From Candidatus Competibacter sp. (GTDB lineage Bacteria; Pseudomonadota; Gammaproteobacteria; Competibacterales; Competibacteraceae): 64,000 bases of DNA. The translations under genes and the position numbers were made by a program. The notes below the pieces were generated by a model. It searched no databases, was not told the DNA's origin, and saw only the letters and a program-made list of their open reading frames with translations. Location of the stretch: contig JARSSH010000041.1 in NCBI GenBank assembly GCA_029624815.1, forward strand, positions 23,208 through 87,207. Reading direction: 5' to 3'. This document shows, piece after piece, positions 1-8,774 of this stretch. Numbering within the stretch: position 1 is the first letter of the stretch; each line of letters begins with the position of its first letter.

Positions 1-1
1 G

Positions 2-307
2 CGGCCGGGCCTGTTCGCCCGGATCGGGTTGATTCTGGAGCGGCGGGAGAACGCCCTGGTCGTGCCGGAGCAGGCCATCGTGCCGGTGGGACAGACCACT
101 TTCGTCTACCGGGTGACGGATGGCAAGGCGGTCATGACGCCGGTCAAGCTGGGACTGCGGCGGCCCGGCCTGGTGGAAATTCTGGAAGGTCTGGAACCCG
201 GCGATCTGGTGGTGACCGACGGACAGTTGAAGATCCGCGACGGCGCCCCGGTGACGGTGTTGCCGCCAGCGGAGACTCAGCCGCCGCCGGGCGCGAACCA
301 GGGGTAA
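2..307 (+). CDS. RND efflux periplasmic adaptor (MFP/HlyD family), C-terminal part
   Basis: The reading frame is open from the first bases of the window, so this is the 3' end of a gene that starts upstream. The first visible residues (RPGLFARIGLILERREN) match the beta-barrel strand of membrane fusion proteins of tripartite RND pumps, usually written LRPGM-F-A-R. The rest is the membrane-proximal domain (VVPEQAIVP, then GLEPGDLVVTDGQLKIRDG) and a Pro-rich tail. Such proteins bridge the inner-membrane pump and an outer-membrane channel. The pump gene follows 7 bases downstream, so the two form an operon. Substrate cannot be read from this fragment. Confidence 0.9.
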   Translation, partial: RPGLFARIGLILERRENALVVPEQAIVPVGQTTFVYRVTDGKAVMTPVKLGLRRPGLVEILEGLEPGDLVVTDGQLKIRDGAPVTVLPPAETQPPPGANQG

Positions 308-314
308 ATCGTCC

Positions 315-3300
315 ATGTTCCTTCCCGAACTCTGCATCAAGCGCCCGGTGCTGGCGACGGTGATGAGTCTGGCCATCGTCTTGATCGGCGTCATCTCCTT
401 TCTGCGGTTGCCGGTGCGCGAATATCCCAACATCGACGCACCCATCGTGTCGGTGCGCACCGTCTATCCCGGCGCCAGCGCCGAGATCATGGAAAGCCAG
501 GTGACTCAGCCGCTGGAGGATTCGCTGGCCGGCATCGAGGGCGTCCGCGCCATCAAGTCGGTCAGTCGCGAGGAAGTCAGTCAGATCACGGTCGAGTTTC
601 TACTGGAGCGGGATGTGGACGCCGCCGCCAACGACGTGCGCGACCGGGTGGCCAGGGCGCGCGGCCAGTTGCCGGACGAAACCAAGGATCCGGTGGTGGC
701 CAAGATCGAGGCGGACGCTCAGGCCGTCATGTGGCTGGCCTTTTCCAGCGACCGGCACGGCGCTTTGGAAATCACCGATTACGCCGACCGCGTCGTTGTG
801 GATCGCTTGCAGGCGCTGCCGGGCGTGGCCAGCGTCATCGTCGCCGGCGAGCGGCGCTACGCCATGCGGCTGTGGCTGGACCGCGACCGGATGGCGGCAT
901 ACGGCCTGACGCCGCAAGACGTGGAAGACGCCCTCAAAAAGCAAAACGTCGAACTCCCGTCCGGCCGCATCGAATCGCGCCAACGCGAGTTCACGGTGCT
1001 GACCGAATCGGATCTGCGCACCCCGGCCCAGTTCAACGACCTGATCCTCAAGGAAACCAAGGGCTACCCGATCCGCTTGCGCGACATCGGTGATGCCGAA
1101 ATCGGCGCCGCCGACGAGCGCAACGCCGTCCGGGTCAACGGCAATCCATCGGTGGGTTTGGGCGTGGTCAAGCAATCCACCGCCAATACCTTGAGCGTGG
1201 CTCGATCGATCAAGGCGTTGTTGCCGCGCATCGAGGCCGACATGCCGGAGGGCATGAAAATCCTCGTCGGCTTCGATGGCTCGATCTTCATCGAAAAATC
1301 CATCGAGGCCGTTTACAAGACCATGCTGGAAGCCCTGACGCTGGTGGTGGCGGTGATCTTTCTCTTTCTGCGCAACTGGCGGGCGACGGTCATTCCGTTC
1401 GTGACCATTCCGGTGTCGCTGATCGGTTCCTTCGTGTTTCTCCATGCCATGGGATTCACCATCAACACGCTGACCCTGCTGGGACTGGTGCTGGCCATCG
1501 GCCTGGTGGTGGACGACGCCATCGTGGTGTTGGAAAACATCCATCGCCATATCGAAGACGGGATGCCGCCGTTTCGGGCGGCGCTGCAAGGCTCCCGGGA
1601 AATCGCCTTCGCGGTGGTGGCGATGACCTTGACGCTGGCCGCGGTCTTCACGCCCCTGGCGTTCATGGCCGGCAACACTGGCCGGCTGTTCACCGAATTC
1701 GCGTTCACCGTGGCGGCGGCGGTGATCGTCTCCGGCTTCACCGCCCTGACGCTGACGCCGATGATGTGCTCGACGCTGCTGCGTCACGAGCGGAAGCACA
1801 ATTGGCTGTTCAACGCGAGCGAACGCTTTTTTCTGGCGATGAACGACGGCTATCGCCGCGCGCTGGTTTGGGCGCTCAAGCTGCGCTGGCTGATCGTACT
1901 GGTATTTTTCGCCACCGGAGCCGGGGCCGGCTGGTTGTTCCTGCATCTCAAATCGGAACTGTCGCCGCTGGAGGATCGCGGGACCATCATCGGCGTGATC
2001 GTCGCGCCGGAAGGGGCGACCCTGGCCTACACCGACGGTTACGCCCGGCAACTGGAGCAGTTTTATAAGGCCGTTCCCGAAGTGACTTCGTACTTCGTTT
2101 TTGTTGCGCCGGGGTTGGAAAAGCCCAATCCGGTCAACAGCGCGCTGTCTTTCGTGCGGTTGAAACCGTGGGAGCAGCGCCAGCGCAAACAGCAAGACAT
2201 CGCCAAGGAACTGGCGCCGAAAATGTTCGGCGGGCTGCCGGGGGTGCTGGCGTTTCCGATCAATCCACCGTCCCTGGGTCAGAGCTTCCGCAATCCGGCG
2301 GTGCAGTTCGTGATCCAGGCCACCAGTTACGCCGAATTGCAGACGCTGGTGGATCGGATGCTGGCCAAGGGCCGGCAATATCCCGGCATGGTCAATCTGG
2401 ACACCGACCTGCGTCTGAACAAGCCGCAACTGTCGGTTGTCCTCAAGCGCGACAAGATCGCCGCCGTGGGCGTGGATGTCGAGGAAATCGGCCGGACCTT
2501 GGAAACCTTGCTGGGCGGGCGGCAGGTGACCCGCTTCAAACGGGAAGGTCAGCAGTACGACGTGATGGTGCAACTCAAGGACCAGGATCGCGAGCAACCC
2601 ACCGACTTGACCGCGATCTTCGTGCGCGGCAAGGATGGACGTTTGGTGCAACTCTCGAACCTGGTCGACGTGCGGGAAACCGTCGCGCCCAAGGAATTGA
2701 ACCACTTCAACCGGCAGCGTTCGGCCGTGCTGTCCGCCAACATCGCGCCCGGTTACACCCTGGGCGAGGCTTTGGACTTCATGGATCGCACGGCCCAAGA
2801 GGTATTGGGGGAGGACGCGCGGACCGAACTGGACGGCCAGTCGCGCGAGTTCCGCGAGTCCGGCGCGACGCTGTATGCGACCTTCGTGCTGGCGTTGCTC
2901 TTCATTTATCTGGTGCTGGCGGCGCAGTTCGAGAGCTTCGTTTCGCCGTTCGTGATCATGTTGACCGTGCCGCTGGCGGTGACCGGGGCGTTGCTGGCGC
3001 TGTTCCTGACCGGCGGCACCCTGAACGTCTACAGCCAGATCGGTTTGGTGATGCTGGTTGGCCTCGTCACCAAGAACGGCATCCTGATCGTCGAGTTCGC
3101 CAACCGGTTGCGATCGACCGGGCTGGATCGGCGCGAGGCGGTGCTGGAAGCGGCGACCCTGCGGCTGCGGCCGATCCTGATGACCACGCTGGCCACCGTT
3201 CTCGGTGCGATTCCATTGGCGCTGGCGGTGGGAGCGGGAGCGGAAAGCCGCCAGCAGATCGGCTGGGTGATCGTCGGCGGGCTGCTGCTGGGCACGCTGC

Positions 3301-3422
3301 TGACCCTGTCGGTGGTGCCGGTGGCCTATACCCTGCTGGCGCGCAAGGTTCACCACGGCGCCGAGGAAGCGGCGGAACGGGCGGAACGGGCGGCGATGAC
3401 GACCGAACCGCTAGGGCTATAG
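315..3422 (+). CDS. RND multidrug efflux permease, HAE1/AcrB-MexB-like
   Basis: A full-length (1035 aa) proton-driven inner-membrane pump of the hydrophobe/amphiphile efflux family. It has TM1 at about residues 10-30, a large periplasmic porter domain, TM2-6 from about 335, a second periplasmic half, and TM7-12 from about 855. The proton-relay pair is present as GLVVDDAIVVLEN (Asp-Asp near residue 400), and the TM10 lysine is present in LVTKNGILIVEF (near 919). It follows the adaptor gene directly; no outer-membrane channel gene follows, so a shared TolC-type channel is likely. The acidic/Ala C-terminal tail is short. Exact substrate class is not deducible; the N-terminal half looks like the MexB/MdtB group. 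Confidence 0.95.
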   Translation: MFLPELCIKRPVLATVMSLAIVLIGVISFLRLPVREYPNIDAPIVSVRTVYPGASAEIMESQVTQPLEDSLAGIEGVRAIKSVSREEVSQITVEFLLERDVDAAANDVRDRVARARGQLPDETKDPVVAKIEADAQAVMWLAFSSDRHGALEITDYADRVVVDRLQALPGVASVIVAGERRYAMRLWLDRDRMAAYGLTPQDVEDALKKQNVELPSGRIESRQREFTVLTESDLRTPAQFNDLILKETKGYPIRLRDIGDAEIGAADERNAVRVNGNPSVGLGVVKQSTANTLSVARSIKALLPRIEADMPEGMKILVGFDGSIFIEKSIEAVYKTMLEALTLVVAVIFLFLRNWRATVIPFVTIPVSLIGSFVFLHAMGFTINTLTLLGLVLAIGLVVDDAIVVLENIHRHIEDGMPPFRAALQGSREIAFAVVAMTLTLAAVFTPLAFMAGNTGRLFTEFAFTVAAAVIVSGFTALTLTPMMCSTLLRHERKHNWLFNASERFFLAMNDGYRRALVWALKLRWLIVLVFFATGAGAGWLFLHLKSELSPLEDRGTIIGVIVAPEGATLAYTDGYARQLEQFYKAVPEVTSYFVFVAPGLEKPNPVNSALSFVRLKPWEQRQRKQQDIAKELAPKMFGGLPGVLAFPINPPSLGQSFRNPAVQFVIQATSYAELQTLVDRMLAKGRQYPGMVNLDTDLRLNKPQLSVVLKRDKIAAVGVDVEEIGRTLETLLGGRQVTRFKREGQQYDVMVQLKDQDREQPTDLTAIFVRGKDGRLVQLSNLVDVRETVAPKELNHFNRQRSAVLSANIAPGYTLGEALDFMDRTAQEVLGEDARTELDGQSREFRESGATLYATFVLALLFIYLVLAAQFESFVSPFVIMLTVPLAVTGALLALFLTGGTLNVYSQIGLVMLVGLVTKNGILIVEFANRLRSTGLDRREAVLEAATLRLRPILMTTLATVLGAIPLALAVGAGAESRQQIGWVIVGGLLLGTLLTLSVVPVAYTLLARKVHHGAEEAAERAERAAMTTEPLGL

Positions 3423-3457
3423 CGATCCCAGATTAGTTGTGGTTGCCGCCCGCCACA

Positions 3458-3519
3458 CCCTCACCCCGCGCTGACGCGCTCCCCTCTCCCGCCGGCGGGA
3501 GAGGGGTCGGGGGTGAGGG
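3458..3519. repeat. REP-like nested inverted repeat
   Basis: Outer arms CCCTCACCCC (3458-3467) and GGGGTGAGGG (3510-3519) flank an inner perfect 26-base palindrome at 3481-3506 made of CCCCTCTCCCGCC and its complement. This arrangement is familiar from intergenic REP-type elements of many GC-rich proteobacteria (recalled, not searched). It sits just after the RND pump gene and could also act as a transcription or mRNA-decay barrier. Confidence 0.7.
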
Positions 3520-3540
3520 CGTCCGTTATCACCGATCAAT

Positions 3541-3588
3541 CCACCACTCAAGGAGGGTTGCTATATAGCAACCCTCCTTGAGTGGTGG
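3541..3588. repeat. Perfect 48-bp palindrome with central CTATATAG
   Basis: Bases 3541-3564 (starting CCACCACTCAAGGAGGG) are exactly the reverse complement of 3565-3588, with no spacer. A hairpin RNA or cruciform DNA with a 20-plus bp arm could form. It lies between the RND pump gene and the 3' end of ppgK, so it could serve as a bidirectional terminator, but no long T-run follows on either strand. Confidence 0.85.
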
Positions 3589-3666
3589 CGGCGTGGAGCA
3601 CCGAGCCAAATCCTCCCGCCGCCGACGCGACGCCTCCCGCGATGCGCCCCACCACCACCGGGCAAC

Positions 3667-4431
3667 TCATGCGCGAGCTGATCTCGTGGCCCCCAGTTTT
3701 TCCTCGGCGAACAGCGCCGCACCGATCATACCGGCCAGATTGAGAAACCGGGCGGGTACGACAGGAGCCTGCACGGTAATCCTCGGGGCAAACTTATGCA
3801 GCTTTTTGCTGGCGCCGCCACCGAGTACGATCAGGTCCGGCCAGAACAATTTTTCCATGGTCGCCAAGTAACGGTTGAGCCGATCGCCCCAGTCTTTCCA
3901 TTTGAGCTTCTGGGCATCGCGCACGGCTTCCGAAGCATAGTGTTCGGCCTCCAGACCGTTGTCGAGCACGATGTGACCCAGCTCGGTATTCGGCAGCAGA
4001 TGGCCGCCGCTGAACAGGGCCGTTCCAAGGCCGGTGCCAATCGTGACGACCAGCACCACCCCAGCCGTATCCTTGGCGGCGCCGAACCGCATCTCGGCCA
4101 ACCCGGCAACGTCGGCATCGTTCGCGACTTGAATCGGGCAGCCGGTTTGCCTCGAAAAGTAATCGGCTACCGGCAATCCGATGAAGGCGGGGTCGATGTT
4201 CGCCGCGGTGCGGGCAACGCCATGCTGGATGGCGGCTGGAAATCCGATGCCGATCGGTCCGGACCAATGCTGTTGATCGATGAGATCTTGGATTGCGATG
4301 CCGACAGCCTCGGGGGTCGCCGGACGAGGCGATTCGATACGAATACGCTCGCTCAGCAATTCGCCGGTCATGGTTTCGATCACGGCGCCCTTGATCCCCG
4401 TCCCGCCCACGTCGATGCCTAGGATCTTCAT
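3667..4431 (-). CDS. ppgK: Polyphosphate glucokinase-like ROK family kinase
   Basis: A 254-aa sugar kinase of the ROK/ASKHA fold. The N-terminal phosphate-binding loop is [11 protein letters not shown] (residues 5-15), followed by [19 protein letters not shown] (sugar-binding Asn-Asp), [11 protein letters not shown] and PNTELGH. The [10 protein letters not shown]...PNTELGHI stretch is characteristic of polyphosphate glucokinase (EC 2.7.1.63), which phosphorylates glucose with polyphosphate or ATP. The usual ROK zinc-binding cysteine cluster is absent, as expected for PpgK. The gene diverges from the SrfB-like gene. In a cell with an alpha-glucan cluster this enzyme would feed free glucose into glycolysis. 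An ordinary ATP-dependent ROK glucokinase is the alternative. Confidence 0.85.
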   Translation of the reverse strand: MKILGIDVGGTGIKGAVIETMTGELLSERIRIESPRPATPEAVGIAIQDLIDQQHWSGPIGIGFPAAIQHGVARTAANIDPAFIGLPVADYFSRQTGCPIQVANDADVAGLAEMRFGAAKDTAGVVLVVTIGTGLGTALFSGGHLLPNTELGHIVLDNGLEAEHYASEAVRDAQKLKWKDWGDRLNRYLATMEKLFWPDLIVLGGGASKKLHKFAPRITVQAPVVPARFLNLAGMIGAALFAEEKLGATRSARA

Positions 4432-4608
4432 AATATGTTGCCGTCTCCTTTCGATCTTTATTCAACGATGCCGCCGGTCGGGTCAACTCGATCCAGCGAC
4501 TGGCGGCACGGTCGCCTCTCCGCCCAGCTTTTCCGGGGGGAACGCGAAAATACGGGTAAAATAGAGGAAATCGATCCCGATGGAAAACGCAGCGCGAAGG
4601 TGGGAGCC

Positions 4609-7536
4609 ATGTTGGCGAAGCTCAAGAATTACGGCCCGCTGATCAACCTGATACCCAACACCGCCATCCAGTTTCTGGATTTCGGCTTCAATCTCAACGA
4701 AACCCGGGTGTCGCGGGCGTTTCTGACCGAAGCCGGCGCGGACGGACGCCCGCTGCTGACCGCGCTGTACGCCGACGACGCCAGCGGCCAGTTCGTCACC
4801 CAGGACGGCCGGACGGCCCGGCCGGAACAGGTCTTTTCCTGCAACGCCGCCAAGGCCGCCGCGCTGTTCGACGGCGCCTGGCTGCCGCTGCCGTTCCCGC
4901 GCATCCGCGAGCCCCACCCGGACGGTCGCCACCTGTTCGACAAGGGACCGGTCAATTGGGCGCGGGCGCGGCTGCTGGAACTGCCGACCCCCGACGCCGA
5001 GGGCAATACCCATCGCGTCACCCTGGCGTTCGATACCCAGTTGCTACCGACCCGCGAAGGCCGGCCCTATCTCGCTCCCAGCCCGCTGGACATGCAGTCC
5101 GGCGAGGAATTCGCCCTGAGCGACGCCGAGACCGATACCGGCTGGTTTCTGGAACAGGAATGGGTGCGCGAGTGGCTGTATCAGCGGTTTTACGCCTACG
5201 AACGGCGTCGCCGCGCCCCGCGCCGGGTGGACGAAGCCGAACTGCGCGCCAGCCCGGACGCGCCGGCCGCCTGGCTCACCGTGCTGACCGTGCTGCAACG
5301 AGCGGTGCGGCCCCCACGCTTGCGCTTCACTTTCGTGGACAACGGGCCGACCGCCCGCCTCAATCGGCCGGTGGACGTGGATCTGGTGCTGGACATCGGC
5401 AATTCCCGCACCTGCGGCATGCTGATGGAGAGCAGCGGCGACGATCCGGTGGACATGAACGACAGCTACCGGCTGGAATTACGCGATCTGAGCCAGCCGG
5501 AACGGGTCTACGACGAACCGTTCCCCAGCCGGGTCGAGTTCGTGCGCGGCGGGTTCGGCGACGAAAAACTGTCGCGGCGCAGCGGTCGCAGCGCCTTCCT
5601 GTGGCCGACGGTGACACGGATCGGTTTCGAGGCGCAGGCGCTGTCCTATTTCAGCCACGGCACCGAGGGCAACACCGGCCTGTCCAGTCCCAAACGCTAT
5701 CTGTGGGACACCGACCCCCGCCATCACGCCTGGCGCTTCAACCCTGGGCCGGACGGAACCGGCGGCGACAGCGGCCCGGTCACCACCGGCCCCTTCGTTA
5801 GCCAACTGCGCGAGGACGGCGAGGAACTGATCCCCGGCGAGCCGCCGGCGGTGACGGCCCTGTTCTCGCGCGGCGCGCTGATGAGCTTTTTCGTGGCCGA
5901 GGTGCTGCTGCAAGCCTTCGTGCAGATCAACTCGCCCGGCCGCCGCTACGAACGGGCTTATTCCGATGCTCCGCGCCGCTTGCGGCGGGCGATTCTGACC
6001 CTGCCCACCGCCATGCCACTGGCCGAGCGCAAATTGTTCACCCGCCGGGTCAACACGGCGATCCGCTTGACCTGGCGGGCGCTGGGGCTGGAGGAGGATC
6101 AGGCGCCGGAACCGTTCCTGCAATGGGACGAGGCGACCGGCACTCAGATCGTATTCCTCTACAACGAGATCAAGCACAACTTCCAGGGCGACGCCGCGTT
6201 GTTTTTCGAGGTATTCGGGCGGGCGCGGGAGGATTACGGCGAGACGCCCTGCCTGCGGCTGGCCAGTATCGACATCGGCGGGGGAACCACCGATCTCATT
6301 ATCACTACCTACCAGTTGGAAGGCGGCACGGCGGTCAAACCCACCCAGGAATTCCGCGAGGGCTTCAACATCGCCGGCGATGACGTGTTGTGCGGGCTGA
6401 TCGAGCGCAACGTGCTGCCGGCGCTGCTGGAGGTGATCCGCCACAGCGGCGCGGCCAACCCCGAGGAGCTGCTGGCGCGGCTGTTGGGTGCCAATCGCGG
6501 CGATCAGGCCGAGCGCGACCGCACCCTGCGCCGGCAATTCGCCAATCAGGTGGCGTTGCCGCTGGCGCTGGAACTGCTGCATCGCTACGAAAACACCGAT
6601 CTCAGCACGGCCAATGAGGCGGTGACCTTGAAACTGGCCGATGTCTACCCGCCGGGCGCCGGACCGCACGAACAGGTGGCGGCGTTCCTGGAGGACGCGG
6701 TGCGCGCCGCTGGCGGTCAAGGCTTCCAATTGGCCGGGGTGGCGATCGCCACCACCATGCTGGCGCTGGACACCACGGTGCGCCGCGTTCTCGGCCAAGT
6801 GCTCAGCGATCTGTGCGAGGTGATCCACCTGTACGATTGCGACTATCTGCTGATTTCCGGGCGGCCCTGCCGGCTGCCGGCGGTGCGGGCGGCGATTTTG
6901 GCCAAGCTGCCGGCCCCGCCGGACCGCATCGTCAGTCTGCACGCCTACCGGGTCGGCGACTGGTATCCGTTCCGTTCGGTCGGCGGCCGGTTGACCGATC
7001 CCAAGACCACCGCCGCGGTCGGCGCCATGGTGTGCGCGCTGTCGGAGGGACAGTTGTACAAGTTCAACCTGCGCAGCCGCGATCTGGGCATGAAATCCAC
7101 CGCCCGCTTCATCGGTGTGCTGGAGCAGACCGGCCGGCTCAAGCAGGAGAACGTGCTGTTCGCCAATCTGGAACTGGAGGATCGCAAGACCCGGCTGCCG
7201 GAAGCGACCTTCGATTTCTACGCGCCGGTATTCCTGGGGTTTCGGCAACTGAATGTCGAGCGCTGGCCGGCTTCTCCCCTGTATCGGGTCACTTTCGCGC
7301 ATCCGCAGGACGCCCGCTCCAAGGCCTTGCCGCTCAGGGTGACGCTGGAGCGCTCCACCGACGAGAACGTCGATCTGGATTTCAAGGTGCTCGACGTGAG
7401 CGACGACGCCGGCAACCAGCAGCCAAGCGGCGTGGTGCTATTGAAGCTGCAAACCCTCAAGGACGAATACGGCTATTGGCTGGATACCGGCATCTTCTCG
7501 ATTTCCGCGCGGGCCGGCGATGCGCCGCGCCATTGA
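4609..7536 (+). CDS. srfB: SrfB-like ASKHA-fold protein
   Basis: A large (975 aa from this start) protein resembling the virulence-factor SrfB family. I chose the ATG at 4609 because it is preceded by AAGGTGGGAG and the protein then begins MLAKLKNYGPLINLIP, a family-like N-terminus; an in-frame extension to 4435 has no support. Two actin/Hsp70-type phosphate motifs are visible: VLDIGNSRTCGMLME near residue 260 and SIDIGGGTTDLIITTY near 553, with a later YLLISGRPCRLP near 745 in the place of the adenosine motif. It should therefore bind a nucleotide. SrfB usually sits with srfA and srfC; neither is present here. Function is not established, and 'virulence' is only the family label. A DUF3592 membrane protein gene follows 36 bases later. 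Confidence 0.8.
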   Translation: MLAKLKNYGPLINLIPNTAIQFLDFGFNLNETRVSRAFLTEAGADGRPLLTALYADDASGQFVTQDGRTARPEQVFSCNAAKAAALFDGAWLPLPFPRIREPHPDGRHLFDKGPVNWARARLLELPTPDAEGNTHRVTLAFDTQLLPTREGRPYLAPSPLDMQSGEEFALSDAETDTGWFLEQEWVREWLYQRFYAYERRRRAPRRVDEAELRASPDAPAAWLTVLTVLQRAVRPPRLRFTFVDNGPTARLNRPVDVDLVLDIGNSRTCGMLMESSGDDPVDMNDSYRLELRDLSQPERVYDEPFPSRVEFVRGGFGDEKLSRRSGRSAFLWPTVTRIGFEAQALSYFSHGTEGNTGLSSPKRYLWDTDPRHHAWRFNPGPDGTGGDSGPVTTGPFVSQLREDGEELIPGEPPAVTALFSRGALMSFFVAEVLLQAFVQINSPGRRYERAYSDAPRRLRRAILTLPTAMPLAERKLFTRRVNTAIRLTWRALGLEEDQAPEPFLQWDEATGTQIVFLYNEIKHNFQGDAALFFEVFGRAREDYGETPCLRLASIDIGGGTTDLIITTYQLEGGTAVKPTQEFREGFNIAGDDVLCGLIERNVLPALLEVIRHSGAANPEELLARLLGANRGDQAERDRTLRRQFANQVALPLALELLHRYENTDLSTANEAVTLKLADVYPPGAGPHEQVAAFLEDAVRAAGGQGFQLAGVAIATTMLALDTTVRRVLGQVLSDLCEVIHLYDCDYLLISGRPCRLPAVRAAILAKLPAPPDRIVSLHAYRVGDWYPFRSVGGRLTDPKTTAAVGAMVCALSEGQLYKFNLRSRDLGMKSTARFIGVLEQTGRLKQENVLFANLELEDRKTRLPEATFDFYAPVFLGFRQLNVERWPASPLYRVTFAHPQDARSKALPLRVTLERSTDENVDLDFKVLDVSDDAGNQQPSGVVLLKLQTLKDEYGYWLDTGIFSISARAGDAPRH

Positions 7537-7572
7537 TGGTTCGCTGCATTACCTCCTGGAGTCACGACCCTC

Positions 7573-8694
7573 GTGAGTGAAATTCCCCTGCATCCCGGCC
7601 TGCAAAAACTGGCCGCCGCGCACCGCCGGCGCCTGCGCCTGCTGGGACTGCTGTTCTTTATGGGCATGGCCGGCGCCCTGATCTTCATGATGACCATCGC
7701 CCTGTCCGACCGCGATATGGTCAATCTGTTGATCTTCGCGGCCGCGGGTCTGGTGATGTTGCCGTCGATGGCGCTGGCGGGCGGCTTGCTGTGGCATCTG
7801 GAGCGCCGCCAAACGCGGCGCTTGAACGCGGCCAATCAAATACTGCGGGAGAATGCGCCGACGAGCGTTCGGTTGGCGCCGACCGGCCTGGCCAGCCGTC
7901 TCGGAACGCTGGTGGCGGTACAACCCGAAACGCACGCCAAGCCATCGTCGGCCGAGCCGGTTTTCGCGCTGCTCGATCCGGCATACCGCTGGGGCCGCGC
8001 GCCGCGGCGCGATCTGGCGGTCCAGTTGTATTGTTCCAAGCTGGAGCCCAATCACGAACTGGTCGCGCTCCGGGACAACGGCGGCGCCTTGCTGGGCAAG
8101 CTGGTCGCCTTGGAAAGCTACCGTCGCCAGACGCTATGGATGACGGCGGTGGCGCTGAGCCTGATCGCGCTCGGAATGGCCGTGCTGGCGGTGCTGGCGA
8201 TGGGCCACCACCAGGAAGGTCAGCGACTCGAACAGGCCCAGCAGGCCGCCGCCGCCAGTGAAAGCTGGCCCCATGCGCGCGGGACGGTGCTGGATGCTTC
8301 GGTGGTGACTCTGCGGATTCCCCGGGGGAAAACCTCGGTGACCGGCTACCGGGCGCGGGTCGAATTCGAATACAGCGTGGCGGGAAGCGCCCATCGCGGC
8401 GATCTCCTGAGTTTCTGCCAGCCGTCCAGCCTGGAACGGTCGGTGGCCGAAGCGCGGCTGGCCCGGTATCCGGGCGGGGCGCCAGTCGAGGTCCGTTACG
8501 ATCCGGCCAATCCAGGCCGAGGAGTGCTGGAGCCCGGCCACGCCGGAGAGTGCGAACCGCTGTTGGAAACGGCGTGGCGGGATTTGCTGTTGCTGATCGG
8601 GCTGATCGGGTTGCTGGCGCTGGTCGGCCTAGCGGCGGTCTGGGAATTTCGCAAGCAATGGCGGGTATTTCGCACTTGGGCGGAACCCCACTGA
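7573..8694 (+). CDS. Membrane protein with DUF3592-like domain
   Basis: A 373-aa protein with predicted membrane segments at about residues 24-45, 53-76, 185-210 and 336-360. The stretch at about 230-330 (ARGTVLDASV..., VEFEYSVAGSAHRGD, then VEVRYDPANPGRGVLEPG) matches the DUF3592 pattern of a beta-rich domain ending in V-x-Y-DP-x-NP. The start is GTG at 7573, with GGAG about 12 bases upstream. It is close behind srfB (36 bases), so co-transcription is likely, and the two may act together at the membrane. No catalytic motif is visible, and no specific function can be assigned. Confidence 0.75.
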   Translation: MSEIPLHPGLQKLAAAHRRRLRLLGLLFFMGMAGALIFMMTIALSDRDMVNLLIFAAAGLVMLPSMALAGGLLWHLERRQTRRLNAANQILRENAPTSVRLAPTGLASRLGTLVAVQPETHAKPSSAEPVFALLDPAYRWGRAPRRDLAVQLYCSKLEPNHELVALRDNGGALLGKLVALESYRRQTLWMTAVALSLIALGMAVLAVLAMGHHQEGQRLEQAQQAAAASESWPHARGTVLDASVVTLRIPRGKTSVTGYRARVEFEYSVAGSAHRGDLLSFCQPSSLERSVAEARLARYPGGAPVEVRYDPANPGRGVLEPGHAGECEPLLETAWRDLLLLIGLIGLLALVGLAAVWEFRKQWRVFRTWAEPH

Positions 8695-8774
8695 ATAATA
8701 CTGTCACGCCTGAAAACCGTGTCAGAATGGGTTAAAATACAGTACACCCATTTCTGGGTTGAGGCGGAATTCGT

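Noticed and set aside
600..3356. 918-aa open frame on the minus strand inside the RND permease gene
   Set aside because: High-GC shadow frame, rich in Gln/Arg/His, with no recognisable family; the plus-strand gene is unmistakable.
5479..7302. 607-aa open frame on the minus strand inside srfB
   Set aside because: Antisense shadow with low-complexity composition; no motif.
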